DNA of 64,000 bases from Lactococcus taiwanensis (GCF_014905395.1 NZ_BNDT01000007.1:46908-110907); one strand, 5' to 3'. Positions 43,832-51,769 are shown, counted from the stretch's first letter. Notes: generated from the sequence alone by a model not told the origin. Made by a program: numbers and translations.

Positions 43832-43859
43832 ATTATACTATAATTATAAAAAATTGCAA
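43832..43859 (-). promoter_or_regulatory. Promoter of the MFS gene
   Basis: On the minus strand TTGCAA (43854-43859), a 16-base spacer, TATAAT (43832-43837). Transcripts would start near 43825, giving a leader of about 118 bases. TTGCAA is its own reverse complement and could also serve the divergent tautomerase gene with TATGAT at 43875-43880. Confidence 0.7.
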
Positions 43860-43945
43860 GTTTTTGTCTTCTTTTATGATAAAATAGAGAGAGTTTATTA
43901 ATAGAAAGAAAAATATAGTTGGACTATATTTTAAAGGTTTATATT

Positions 43946-44128
43946 ATGCCGTTTGTTCATGTAGAGTTATTTGAAGGACGTACTGTGGAGCAAAAAGCTG
44001 CCATTGCTAAAGAGATTACTGCTTCCATTTCTAAACATGCAGGTGCGCCTGCTTCAGCAATTAATGTTATTTTTACTGACTTGCCTGAAGGAACCCTCTT
44101 TCAAGCTGGAGAAATAAGAAAAAAATAA
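43946..44128 (+). CDS. 4-oxalocrotonate tautomerase family enzyme
   Basis: 60 residues from MPFVHVELFEGRT. Pro2, which becomes the N-terminus after methionine removal, is the catalytic base of the family; the EQKAAIAKEITASISKHAG helix and VIFTDLPEG strand match the beta-alpha-beta fold, which works as a hexamer. Substrate unknown; such proteins tautomerise keto-acids. The start at 43946 is chosen because only it gives the N-terminal proline; AAAGG lies 9 bases upstream. Confidence 0.9.
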   Translation: MPFVHVELFEGRTVEQKAAIAKEITASISKHAGAPASAINVIFTDLPEGTLFQAGEIRKK

Positions 44129-44165
44129 GGTGTTCCCCCTTTATTGTTAGTGACGGTTCTATCCT

Positions 44166-44185
44166 TACTGACGGAACGGTCAGTT
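44166..44185. repeat. Dispersed palindrome copy after the tautomerase gene
   Basis: ACTGACGGAACGGTCAGT with exact core 44168-44183. It has no clear T tract, so it is a weak terminator if one at all. It lies 86 bases upstream of coaB. Confidence 0.85.
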
Positions 44186-44270
44186 CCCCCAAATGAAAGA
44201 AGATAAGCTTTTCTTGAAAAAGTTTTTCGATTAGGCTAAAATGAAGGCAAATAGGAAAGATGGATAAATT

Positions 44271-44975
44271 ATGAAAGTATTGATTACTTCTGGTGGAACG
44301 ACCGAGCCGATAGATGATGTACGTGGAATTAGTAACTTTGCCACAGGTGCACTTGGTAAATTGACGGCTGAGTATTTCTTACGCGCAGGCCACGAGGTCA
44401 TCTTGCTCTCAGGTGATAAGGCACTCCGCCCTGAACCTCAAGAACGATTGACCCTAGTACCTATCATGGGTACTCAGTCGCTTTATGAAGTGATGCAAGA
44501 TGTTGTACCCCAAGTTGATGTTGTGGTACACAGTATGGCAGTGAGCGATTATCGCCCTGTTTATATGACAGACTTTGAGCATTTACCTGATGAGCTGACA
44601 GAAGCATCATTAACCACTTTTCGGCCAAAAAGAGAAAAGAAAATTTCATCAAAGGCTGATTTCCAGATTATGCTCCTCGAAAAGACCCCTAAAATTATCA
44701 ATGCGGTCAAGCAGTGGAACCCTGATGTGCTCCTTTTTGGCTTTAAACTCCTTTCGGGTGTAACTCCCGAACGACTCTTGAAAATTGCACACGAAAAATT
44801 AAGTCAAACAAAAGCTGATTTTATTATAGCTAATGATTTGGAAAATATTCAGGGTCAAGCGCATTTGGCTTATCTTGTGTCAGAAAAAGATGCTGACCAA
44901 GTCATCAGTATGAAAAATAAGTCGCAAATTGCTGCAACAATTCTTAAAAAATCGGAGGAACTTCGTCATGACTAA
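44271..44975 (+). CDS. coaB: Phosphopantothenate-cysteine ligase
   Basis: Joins cysteine to 4'-phosphopantothenate in CoA synthesis. 234 residues; encoded separately from CoaC as in streptococci and lactococci (most bacteria have a CoaBC fusion). Visible are ITSGGTTEPIDDVRGISNFATGALG at the start (nucleotide-binding), the SMAVSDYRP motif with the conserved aspartate, and LFGFKLLSG with a lysine for the acyl-phosphate chemistry. It overlaps coaC by 8 bases. Confidence 0.95.
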   Translation: MKVLITSGGTTEPIDDVRGISNFATGALGKLTAEYFLRAGHEVILLSGDKALRPEPQERLTLVPIMGTQSLYEVMQDVVPQVDVVVHSMAVSDYRPVYMTDFEHLPDELTEASLTTFRPKREKKISSKADFQIMLLEKTPKIINAVKQWNPDVLLFGFKLLSGVTPERLLKIAHEKLSQTKADFIIANDLENIQGQAHLAYLVSEKDADQVISMKNKSQIAATILKKSEELRHD

Positions 44976-45504
44976 AATTACTTTGGCTGTTACTGGCTCT
45001 ATCGCTGCCTACAAAGCCGCTGATCTTGTCTCCTTATTAACGAAGCAGGGTCATGAGCTCACCGTCTTGATGACCCGAGCTGCTACTCAATTTATCACGC
45101 CCTTAACTTTACAAGTCCTCTCGAAAAATAAAGTCCACTTGGATATTATGGACGAGGAACAACCTGCTGTGGTCAATCATATCGAATTGGCAAAACAAAC
45201 AGAGCTTTTTCTCGTAGCGCCGGCAACAGCAGATACCATCAGCCGCCTGGCACAAGGACGTGCTGATGATATTGTCACTTCTGTCGCTCTGGCCCTGGAA
45301 CCTGGTACACCTAAGTATTTGGCACCTGCGATGAATACTAAAATGTATCAACATCCCCTCACCCAAAGAAATATTGAGATTCTTAAAAAAATAGATTATA
45401 ATATGATTCAGCCTAAAAAATCTCTTCTGGCTTGTGGAGATTTTGGTGAAGGCGCCCTTGCTGAGCTAGCTGATATTGTTTCTGCGCTCCAGCCATCATT
45501 ATAA
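44968..45504 (+). CDS. coaC: Phosphopantothenoylcysteine decarboxylase
   Basis: FMN-dependent decarboxylation giving 4'-phosphopantetheine. 178 residues from MTKITLAVTGSIAAYKA, with CGGAGG in the end of coaB. The FMN site (TGSIAAYKAADLV), the active-site histidine in VVNHIELAKQ, the APAMNTKMYQHP motif (PxMNxxM) and the late LLACGDFGEGALAE loop with its reactive cysteine are all present. Second gene of coaB-coaC-panT. Confidence 0.96.
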   Translation: MTKITLAVTGSIAAYKAADLVSLLTKQGHELTVLMTRAATQFITPLTLQVLSKNKVHLDIMDEEQPAVVNHIELAKQTELFLVAPATADTISRLAQGRADDIVTSVALALEPGTPKYLAPAMNTKMYQHPLTQRNIEILKKIDYNMIQPKKSLLACGDFGEGALAELADIVSALQPSL

Positions 45505-45568
45505 ATTGATGTGTTTTTAAATTAGTGTTAATGTTAACCTTATCATAGGCACATCTCATGAGGTATTT

Positions 45569-46159
45569 ATGAAAAAATCAAAAGCGTCTGATGTGGCAAT
45601 TTTAGCCATCTTTATTGCAATCATGGTTGTCATCCAAATTTTGAGTCAAATTATCTATAGTGTTTGGCCCTTACCAATCGTGCCTACCCTGTTACACATT
45701 CCTGTTATCATTGGTTCGATCGTATTGGGAGCCCGTAAGGGCGCGTTCCTTGGATTAGTAATGGGAATAATTAGTCTGGTCAATGCTACAATTGTCACTC
45801 TCCCTTCGAGCTTTCTTTTTAGTCCGTTACAACCACTACCAGGAACAAATCACGGCTCAATGTGGGCTCTGGTAGTTGCTATTGTGCCAAGGGTTCTGGT
45901 TGGCCTTCTACCAGCTTATATCTATAAACTGATGCCTCGTCGCTTTGGCGCTGGTTTGGCAGCTTTTGTGGGAACAGCAACAAATACAGTCCTTGTTTTA
46001 AGTTTTATTTTCCTATTCTTTAGGACGGTCACTCATCAAACTTTCGGAGCATTGCTTGCTTCTATTATCACTGGTAATTCTATTGCTGAGGTGATTATCG
46101 CTGTCATCTTGACGATGGCAATTGTACCTGCCTTAACTAAGGCGCGCCAACATACTTAA
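45569..46159 (+). CDS. panT: ECF transporter S component, probably for pantothenate (PanT)
   Basis: 196 residues with six membrane segments; the pattern SDVAILAIFIAIMVVIQILSQ and IVLGARKGAFLGLVMGIISLVNA is typical of ECF S components, which bind a vitamin and work with a shared EcfA-EcfT energising module encoded elsewhere. Its position directly after coaB and coaC strongly suggests pantothenate as the substrate, as in known PanT genes. GAGG precedes the ATG, and a terminator follows. Confidence 0.88.
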   Translation: MKKSKASDVAILAIFIAIMVVIQILSQIIYSVWPLPIVPTLLHIPVIIGSIVLGARKGAFLGLVMGIISLVNATIVTLPSSFLFSPLQPLPGTNHGSMWALVVAIVPRVLVGLLPAYIYKLMPRRFGAGLAAFVGTATNTVLVLSFIFLFFRTVTHQTFGALLASIITGNSIAEVIIAVILTMAIVPALTKARQHT

Positions 46160-46167
46160 CTAAAATG

Positions 46168-46197
46168 AACAATCTACAGGTGAGATTGTTTTTTTTG
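46168..46197 (+). terminator. Terminator after panT
   Basis: AACAATCT, a 7-base loop and AGATTGTT followed by T6. Confidence 0.88.
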
Positions 46198-46209
46198 TTA
46201 GAAAAATGT

Positions 46210-46228
46210 TATAATGTAAGCGTTGATA
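46210..46228 (+). promoter_or_regulatory. pgmH promoter with cre-like site
   Basis: TGT-TATAAT is an extended -10 (46207-46215), with TTGTTT 18 bases upstream at 46186-46191. Overlapping its end, TGTAAGCGTTGATA (46215-46228) matches the cre consensus at 12 of 14 positions, so CcpA could act on it. Confidence 0.5.
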
Positions 46229-46250
46229 TAGAATATATAGGAGAAGACTT

Positions 46251-47009
46251 ATGAAAAAAATATTAAGTTTCGACATTGACAACACACTCAATGAACCAAA
46301 AATGCCGATTTTCCCTGAAATGGCCGAATTACTTGCCGAATTGTCTCAAAAATATATAATTGCGCCGATCTCTGGACAAAAATATGATCAATTTTTGATT
46401 CAAATCATTAACAATTTGCCTGAACACGCAAAATTGGAAAATTTCCATTTATTTGTTGCCCAAGGAACTCAATATTATGCCTATAAAGATGGCGAATGGA
46501 AACAAGTGTTCAATTATGCCCTGACTGATGAGCAAGCCAATGCCATCATGGGCGCCCTTGAAAAAGCAGCGCGCGAATTGGGATACTGGGATGAATCTGT
46601 TCTTGCCCCTGGGGATGAAATCAATGAAAATCGTGAATCCATGATTGCCTATTCTGCTATCGGTCAAAAAGCAGGCGTCGAAGCTAAACAAGCTTGGGAT
46701 CCAGATATGACCAAACGGAATGCGATTGCTGAGCTTGCTAGTCAGTATGCTCCTGAGTTCGAATTTGAAGTGGCTGGAACAACTACGATCAATGGTTTTG
46801 TTCCTGGTCAAAACAAAGAGTTTGGTATGAATCATTTGATGGAAGAACTTAATGTGACGAAAGATGAAATTCTTTACTTCGGAGATATGACTCAACCAGG
46901 TGGTAATGATTATCCTGTTGTACAAATGGGAATTGAAACCATTACCGTCCGCGATTGGAAAGAGACTGCAGCAATTTTGAAAGCAATCATTGCTATGGAA
47001 AAAGCATAA
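46251..47009 (+). CDS. pgmH: Alpha-phosphoglucomutase of HAD/phosphomannomutase type
   Basis: 252 residues of the HAD-IIB family related to eukaryotic phosphomannomutase: motif I SFDIDNTLN (D8, D10), ISGQKYDQ as motif II, a cap domain in the middle and motif IV FGDMTQPGGNDYP. In Lactococcus lactis the homologue is the essential alpha-phosphoglucomutase, which links glucose 6-phosphate to glucose 1-phosphate for wall polysaccharide precursors and galactose use, unrelated to the usual Pgm family. The assignment here is by family resemblance. TAGGAG precedes the ATG. Confidence 0.88.
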   Translation: MKKILSFDIDNTLNEPKMPIFPEMAELLAELSQKYIIAPISGQKYDQFLIQIINNLPEHAKLENFHLFVAQGTQYYAYKDGEWKQVFNYALTDEQANAIMGALEKAARELGYWDESVLAPGDEINENRESMIAYSAIGQKAGVEAKQAWDPDMTKRNAIAELASQYAPEFEFEVAGTTTINGFVPGQNKEFGMNHLMEELNVTKDEILYFGDMTQPGGNDYPVVQMGIETITVRDWKETAAILKAIIAMEKA

Positions 47010-47029
47010 ACTTTCGTTTATAAAGCGAT

Positions 47030-47059
47030 TAAAACCTGCTTATCAGCAGGTTTTTTTTA
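47030..47059 (+). terminator. Terminator after pgmH
   Basis: AAAACCTGCT, short loop, AGCAGGTTTTTTTT. Confidence 0.92.
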
Positions 47060-47097
47060 ACAAAGTTTACAAGTTCTTATTTTGATTCTTAAGAGTG

Positions 47098-47117
47098 TAC
47101 TGACCGAGCTGTCAGTG
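47098..47117. repeat. Dispersed palindrome copy between pgmH and yidC
   Basis: ACTGACCGAGCTGTCAGT with exact core 47100-47115. It lies after a complete terminator for pgmH and about 87 bases before yidC, so it is not needed as a terminator. Confidence 0.85.
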
Positions 47118-47203
47118 ACTTTTCATCCTTTAGTCCTATTGAAATTAAGTCAAAATTTAGGTAAAATAGGTAAGTATGTTTAATTTATAGAAAGTGAACT
47201 TAT

Positions 47204-48172
47204 TTGAAAAAAATGAAGAAAAAATTAACTCTGGCGGGACTGACTGCAGCAGGTCTTCTGCTTTTGTCTGGCTGTGTCCAAACACATATTGTTGATGGTG
47301 TGCGCGTGCCAACGGAAGCTGCTACACATGGGATAACTTATAATTTGCTCGTGCGTCCAATGTCTGCTTTTGTTGACTTATTTGCACATAATCTAAGCAT
47401 GGGCTATGGTTGGGCCATCATTTTAGTTACCTTGATTATCCGTTTTCTCATCTTGCCTTTAGGTTTAAACCAAGCTTACAAATCAACTTATATGCAAGAA
47501 AAAATGGCTTATCTTACCCCAGTATTTGCCCCTTTACAAGAGCGGGTTAAAAATGCACAAACTCCTGAGGAACGCATGGCAGCCCAACAAGCGTTAATGG
47601 CGGCTCAAAAAGATAATGGAATCAACATGTTTGCCTCTTTGGGCTGCTTGCCTATGCTGATTCAATGGCCTTTCTTTATCGCCCTTTATAATGCTGCTGC
47701 TTATACCACAGGAATTTCTAGCGCTACATTTTACGGGATTAACTTGGGGCATTCTAGCATTGTCTTAACGATTATTTCCGGTGCGCTTTACTTTATCCAA
47801 ACGTGGATTTCAACCTTATCGATGACCCCTGAACAGAAGAAAACAGGGATGGCCATGTTAATCATGAGCCCAGCGATGATTGTTATCTTTAGTTTCATGT
47901 CTCCAGCTGGTGTTGCCCTCTATTGGGCCGTAGGTGGTCTTGTGATGGTCATTCAACAAATCATCATCAGCTTCATCATGAAACCTCGGATGCGCCGAAA
48001 AATTGATGAAGAATTTACAAAAAATCCTCCAAAAATCAATAATGAAGGCCTTAAGGATGTCACTCCTAGCAGTGTTCAAGAAAATTTTAAAGCCATCACT
48101 AGTGAACGCAATGATAAGGAAAAACAAAACAAAACTGGTGGACGAAATGCTGGAAAGCAAAATCGTAAATAA
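47204..48172 (+). CDS. yidC: Membrane protein insertase YidC/OxaA
   Basis: Inserts membrane proteins, alone or with SecYEG. 322 residues: a lipoprotein signal with lipobox LLLLSGC (Cys about 25), then five membrane segments with the OxaA signatures GYGWAIILVTLIIRFLILPL, GCLPMLIQWPFFIALYNA and SPAGVALYWAVGGLVMV, and a basic C-terminal tail. TTG start at 47204; an ATG three codons later is also possible. The positive residue in the hydrophilic groove (R in LIIRFL) is present. Firmicutes usually have two YidC copies; the other is not in this window. Confidence 0.96.
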   Translation: MKKMKKKLTLAGLTAAGLLLLSGCVQTHIVDGVRVPTEAATHGITYNLLVRPMSAFVDLFAHNLSMGYGWAIILVTLIIRFLILPLGLNQAYKSTYMQEKMAYLTPVFAPLQERVKNAQTPEERMAAQQALMAAQKDNGINMFASLGCLPMLIQWPFFIALYNAAAYTTGISSATFYGINLGHSSIVLTIISGALYFIQTWISTLSMTPEQKKTGMAMLIMSPAMIVIFSFMSPAGVALYWAVGGLVMVIQQIIISFIMKPRMRRKIDEEFTKNPPKINNEGLKDVTPSSVQENFKAITSERNDKEKQNKTGGRNAGKQNRK

Positions 48173-48189
48173 TATACACCTTTAACAAA

Positions 48190-48225
48190 TAAAAAGTTAC
48201 TGACAGATTGGTCAGTAACTTTTTT
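48190..48225. terminator. Palindromic terminator after yidC
   Basis: AAAAAGTTACTGACAG, ATTG, then GTCAGTAACTTTTTT. Exact CTGAC-N6-GTCAG core at 48200-48215. Confidence 0.88.
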
Positions 48226-48239
48226 ATACTTTTGGCTAT

Positions 48240-48270
48240 AAAAAAACTGACCAGTTGGTCAGTTTTTATT
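48240..48270. terminator. Palindromic terminator after fabI
   Basis: AAAAAACTGACCAGTTGGTCAGTTTTTA: the core 48247-48262 is exact and self-complementary apart from the centre. It lies 15 bases from the first stem; between them they serve the converging yidC and fabI genes. Confidence 0.88.
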
Positions 48271-48275
48271 TATCC

Positions 48276-49028
48276 TTAAGTCAAATGAACACCTTTGTCA
48301 ACGTAAACGATGTCTCCAATCATTCCTGAAGCAAGAGGGCTAACAAGGAATGCTGCAGTATGACCTACTTCTTCAATCGTCACACCAACTCCATCAGCAG
48401 TACGGCTATCTGATTCTTTAATCAAATCTTTATAACCGGTTACGCCTGAAACTGCAAGAGTTTTGATGGCTCCAGCAGAGATCCCATTAACGTGAACACC
48501 AACATGTGCCATCTCAGCAGCCAAATACCGAACTGTTGATTCAAGAGCAGCTTTGGCAATTCCCATGACGTTATAGTTTGGAATCGCACGTTCTGAACCC
48601 ATATAAGTCAAGGTTACAATCCCAGCACCCTTAACGAGTAAAGGTTTTGCTGCTTTTGAGACAGCAAGTAAGCTATATGCAGAAATATCTTGTGCAAGAG
48701 CGTATCCATCACGAGAGATGTCTGTGACATTACCGCCAAGCTCTTCTTTTTTGGAATAGGCTACGGCATGCACCAATCCATCAATTTTACCTACACGGGC
48801 TTCGATTGTAGCAAAAGCTCGGCGAATTGACTCATCAGAAGCTACATCACACTCTACTAACAAATCTTCTGGTTCAGATAGTTTTGCTAATTGTTTTTCC
48901 ATGCGCTCATTTTGATAGGTGTAAATGAGTGTCGCACCTTGATCTTTCATCGCCTTCGCGCATCCCCAAGCAATTGATTTATTGTTGGCAACGCCCATGA
49001 TGACGATTTTTTTACCTTCTAAAAACAT
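48276..49028 (-). CDS. fabI: Enoyl-ACP reductase FabI
   Basis: NADH-dependent last reduction of the fatty-acid elongation cycle. 250 residues of the short-chain dehydrogenase fold: IVIMGVANNKSIAWGCAKAM (NAD site with the FabI-type NNKSIAWG), VECDVASDESI, HAVAYSKKEELGG, and catalytic Tyr and Lys in NYNVMGIAKAALES. FabI is the triclosan-sensitive form, whereas streptococci use FabK. It is divergent from fabZ. Confidence 0.96.
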   Translation of the reverse strand: MFLEGKKIVIMGVANNKSIAWGCAKAMKDQGATLIYTYQNERMEKQLAKLSEPEDLLVECDVASDESIRRAFATIEARVGKIDGLVHAVAYSKKEELGGNVTDISRDGYALAQDISAYSLLAVSKAAKPLLVKGAGIVTLTYMGSERAIPNYNVMGIAKAALESTVRYLAAEMAHVGVHVNGISAGAIKTLAVSGVTGYKDLIKESDSRTADGVGVTIEEVGHTAAFLVSPLASGMIGDIVYVDKGVHLT

Positions 49029-49102
49029 AAATAAAATAAGTCCTTTTCTCTCATTAATTTACGTGTTGTGAGGAGAAAACTCCGAACACGCCTAATAAAA
49101 AG

Positions 49103-49131
49103 TTGACACTCCTACAAAAAATTGCTAAGAT
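49103..49131 (+). promoter_or_regulatory. Promoter upstream of fabZ
   Basis: TTGACA (49103-49108), a 17-base spacer and TAAGAT (49126-49131) preceded by TGC. It implies a leader of about 134 bases before fabZ. Confidence 0.65.
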
Positions 49132-49145
49132 TAATTGTAAAAGGT

Positions 49146-49158
49146 TTTGTATATCAAA
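49146..49158. promoter_or_regulatory. FabT-like operator in the fabZ leader
   Basis: TTTGTATATCAAA resembles the FabT box TTTGA-N3-TCAAA with one mismatch. It lies about 10 bases downstream of the expected transcription start, between fabI and fabZ, which are FabT targets in related bacteria. Confidence 0.35.
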
Positions 49159-49271
49159 ATACTTGATACATAAAATTTTAACTTAAAAAACTGGAACTGT
49201 CAAGCTGGAAATTTACTGACCGCTCTGTCCGTTTCGCCCTTTAAGTATTTCCAAAAGAAAAGGAAGATAAA

Positions 49272-49727
49272 ATGACTAAAAAATATGCAATGACGGCCAC
49301 TGAGGTGATGGAGGTGATTCCAAATCGCTATCCTATCATGTTTATTGACTATGTTGACGAGCTTTCTGAGAATAAAATTGTTGCCACTAAAAATGTGACG
49401 ATAAATGAAGAAGTCTTCAACGGTCATTTTCCTGGAAATCCAACCTTCCCCGGTGTCTTAATCCTTGAGTCGCTTGCTCAAGCTGGGTCAATTTTAATTC
49501 TTAAAAAAGAAGAATTTCAAGGTAAGATGGCCTATATTGGTGGAATTGATAAAGCGAAATTCCGTCAAAAAGTGACTCCAGGTGACGTGATGAAACTTGA
49601 ATTTGAAATCACTAAATTCCGTGGTAAAGTTGGAACAGCTGATGCTGCTGCTTATGTCGATGGAAAAAAAGTGACCACGTGTCAATTTACTTTCATCGTT
49701 GATGAAGCCGCTGACCAGACAAAATAA
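49272..49727 (+). CDS. fabZ: 3-hydroxyacyl-ACP dehydratase FabZ
   Basis: 151 residues. Hot-dog fold dehydratase: VIPNRYPIMFIDYVDEL, the catalytic histidine in FNGHFPGNPTFPGV and the catalytic glutamate in LILESLAQAGS. It removes water from 3-hydroxyacyl-ACP before the FabI step. Lactococci and enterococci have two FabZ forms, one of which can also isomerise like FabA to start unsaturated fatty-acid synthesis; a position next to fabI outside the main fab cluster hints at that form, but sequence alone does not decide. AAAAGGAAG precedes the ATG. Confidence 0.93.
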   Translation: MTKKYAMTATEVMEVIPNRYPIMFIDYVDELSENKIVATKNVTINEEVFNGHFPGNPTFPGVLILESLAQAGSILILKKEEFQGKMAYIGGIDKAKFRQKVTPGDVMKLEFEITKFRGKVGTADAAAYVDGKKVTTCQFTFIVDEAADQTK

Positions 49728-49734
49728 CATAAGA

Positions 49735-49778
49735 AAAATACTGACAGAACACAAAAAGTAGCTGTCAGTATTTTTTTT
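49735..49778. terminator. Terminator between fabZ and dapE built from palindrome half sites
   Basis: AAAATACTGACAG, a spacer of about 15 bases, CTGTCAGTATTTTTTTT. The half sites of the dispersed palindrome are present but moved apart, giving a 12-bp stem with a large loop. Confidence 0.85.
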
Positions 49779-50878
49779 TATAGTTTTTCGATGAAGTCAC
49801 AAAGTAGGCTCACATGTTGCTCCAAGTTTTTGAGCACAAAACTTTCATTAACCACATGAGCTTGGGCATGTTGCCCGGGACCAAACACAACCGTGGGTAT
49901 TCCGACCGCTTCAAAAAGTCCCTGATCATTGGAACCCACAGCAGCTGTTAATTTTGCTGCTGACAGCTCGGTCAGTAACTTTATAATAGGAGTTTTCTCA
50001 TCGGTCAGTGTTGATAAGACCGGTTTAACCACATCTTCGTAGGTAAAATGATATTGCCGTGCTAAAGCCGTCATAACATTTTGAAAATCAGCTTCTAACT
50101 CTGGAGTTAGCCGGCAATCCACAATCACTTGTGCTTGAGCTGCTGTCTTATTCGGTGAAGTAGCATCACCTGCAGTGACAGCTGTTGCAACAAAAGAAGG
50201 AAGCCCTAAGCGATCGTTTTTGTAGATGGCTAAGCTTTCCGCAATTTTATCTATAGCAGCTAAAAACTTACTGGCTTTGCCCAATCCACTCTCACTAAAA
50301 TGTATTTGATCGGAAGCATGTGCTGCTCTTCCTTGAAAGGTCAATCTCATAAAATGATTGCCTCGCTGACCGATGTAAATTTTTTCCAAATCTGTCGGCT
50401 CAGCAATAATACAGAAGGCGGATTCATAATGTGTGTTGTTTACAAACCACTGCGCAAAATCTTCTGAGCCTTGTCCATCTAGTTCTTCACGCGCTGTGCC
50501 GACCACCCAAATATCAGGGCTGACCTCTTTTTCTACTAAAGAAAAGGCTGTAAGTAGATTGCCAGCTACTCCTGCTTTCATATCGCTCACCCCAAGGCCA
50601 TAGATTTTGCCCCCTTGTACCACAGCACGAGTAGGTTCATACGTCCAATCCGCCTGTGCTCCTGGAACAACCGTGTCTACATGTCCACTTAAAATAATAG
50701 CTTGTCTCGCTTTGGGTGAGGCTTTTAACTGCCCAGCCACAAAATTTTTCTGACGAAGCACAAAGTCAAACTTTTTTTCCTCTAGGAGTTTTTCAATGTA
50801 ACTTAAGATTTTTTCTTCTTTACCTGATGGAGAGGGAATTTCAACAAGGTTCTTGAGAAGTTCTATTGCTGTTGTCAT
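49778..50878 (-). CDS. dapE: M20 family deacylase, succinyl-diaminopimelate desuccinylase-like
   Basis: 366 residues. Metal site motifs: ILSGHVDTVVP (H and D), GLGVSDMKAG with the bridging Asp, and GTAREELDGQG with the catalytic Glu pair; dimerisation domain in the middle (RGNHFMRLTFQGRAAHAS). The ArgE/DapE/CPG2 group includes desuccinylases of lysine synthesis and several amino-acid deacylases, so DapE is likely but not certain. It follows an amino-acid binding lipoprotein gene by 9 bases, which instead suggests scavenging of an acylated amino acid. An in-gene palindrome encodes LLTELSA. Confidence 0.82.
   Translation of the reverse strand: MTTAIELLKNLVEIPSPSGKEEKILSYIEKLLEEKKFDFVLRQKNFVAGQLKASPKARQAIILSGHVDTVVPGAQADWTYEPTRAVVQGGKIYGLGVSDMKAGVAGNLLTAFSLVEKEVSPDIWVVGTAREELDGQGSEDFAQWFVNNTHYESAFCIIAEPTDLEKIYIGQRGNHFMRLTFQGRAAHASDQIHFSESGLGKASKFLAAIDKIAESLAIYKNDRLGLPSFVATAVTAGDATSPNKTAAQAQVIVDCRLTPELEADFQNVMTALARQYHFTYEDVVKPVLSTLTDEKTPIIKLLTELSAAKLTAAVGSNDQGLFEAVGIPTVVFGPGQHAQAHVVNESFVLKNLEQHVSLLCDFIEKL
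49959..49979. repeat. Dispersed palindrome copy inside the dapE-like gene
   Basis: GCTGACAGCTCGGTCAGTAAC, exact core 49960-49975, read as TTA CTG ACC GAG CTG TCA (L-L-T-E-L-S). Confidence 0.85.
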
Positions 50879-50887
50879 TGTTCCCCC

Positions 50888-51709
50888 TTATTTATTGGCT
50901 GATTGAGAAAGTTTATAATTGCTCTGGATTGATTGCTCAATTTGTCCATTTGCTTTTTGTGACTTAATGACTTCATTAATCACTTTTGTCAATTCTGTTT
51001 CACCTTTTGGTAAGGCAACAGCAGAACCATAACTATCAGTAGGGGTTTTAAGCTTAAGCTTCGCAATCGCTAAGTCTGGATTAACAGCTACATAACTTTT
51101 GGCAATCAAACCTTCAATCACTGCTCCTTGCACCTGACCAGCTTTGACCTCGTTAATTTCATCTGTGATCGCAGGAAGGGCAATTTCGCTGGCTCCCTTA
51201 AGTTGCTTTTGGACGATTTCTTCTTGAATAGCGCCTTTTTGCGCCGCTACTTTCTTACCTTTGAAATCTGCAGCACTTGTATAACGCTCAAGCTCTGATT
51301 TTTTTACTACAAGCGCGTTATCGGCCTCGTAATAAATATCAGAAAAAGCTACACTTTTAGCACGCTCAGGCGTCTTAGAAATGCCAGAAATTGCTATATC
51401 AGCCTTTCCTGTACTCAAACTAGCCAGCACATTATTAAAATCCATGGGTTCAATCTGGACTTTAACTCCCAACTTTTTAGCAATTGCTTTTGCCAGATCA
51501 ATATCAGAACCAACCACTTGGTTTTTTCCATTTTTTAACATTTGAAATTCAAAGGGTGGATAATCTGGTGAAACTGCTACCTTCAAAACTTTAGCGCTTT
51601 TAACTCGCTCTAAACTACTTTTTGAGGTTTGCGTTTTATTCCCACAAGCCGTTAGGGCCGTAAGCGCCATTAGGCTTATTATTCCAACCATCCATTTTTT
51701 TGTATTCAT
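50888..51709 (-). CDS. Amino-acid ABC transporter solute-binding lipoprotein
   Basis: 273 residues. Lipoprotein signal with lipobox LTAC (Cys about 22), then a family-3 solute-binding domain: VLKVAVSPDYPPFEFQM, VGSDIDLAKAIAKKLGVKVQIEPMDFNNVLASLSTGKADIAISGISKTPER and the hinge regions that follow. It probably binds a polar amino acid. No permease or ATPase gene is adjacent, so it must use a transporter encoded elsewhere. It is cotranscribed with the dapE-like gene from a strong promoter. Confidence 0.92.
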   Translation of the reverse strand: MNTKKWMVGIISLMALTALTACGNKTQTSKSSLERVKSAKVLKVAVSPDYPPFEFQMLKNGKNQVVGSDIDLAKAIAKKLGVKVQIEPMDFNNVLASLSTGKADIAISGISKTPERAKSVAFSDIYYEADNALVVKKSELERYTSAADFKGKKVAAQKGAIQEEIVQKQLKGASEIALPAITDEINEVKAGQVQGAVIEGLIAKSYVAVNPDLAIAKLKLKTPTDSYGSAVALPKGETELTKVINEVIKSQKANGQIEQSIQSNYKLSQSANK

Positions 51710-51741
51710 TTGTTTCTCCTTTTTATACGACGATAAGCATA

Positions 51742-51769
51742 ATTATACACTTAATTAAAACAAAGTCAA
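51742..51769 (-). promoter_or_regulatory. Promoter of the solute-binding protein gene
   Basis: On the minus strand TTGACT (51764-51769), a 16-base spacer, TATAAT (51742-51747), 32 bases before the ATG. It is the best sigma-A match I see in the window. Confidence 0.8.

Noticed and set aside
32000..44000. Genomic island or prophage remnant
   Set aside because: There is no integrase, transposase, phage structural gene, direct repeat or tRNA junction; only the gene types suggest an accessory region.
46449..46925. 158-codon minus-strand frame inside pgmH
   Set aside because: Shadow of pgmH; no independent start signals.
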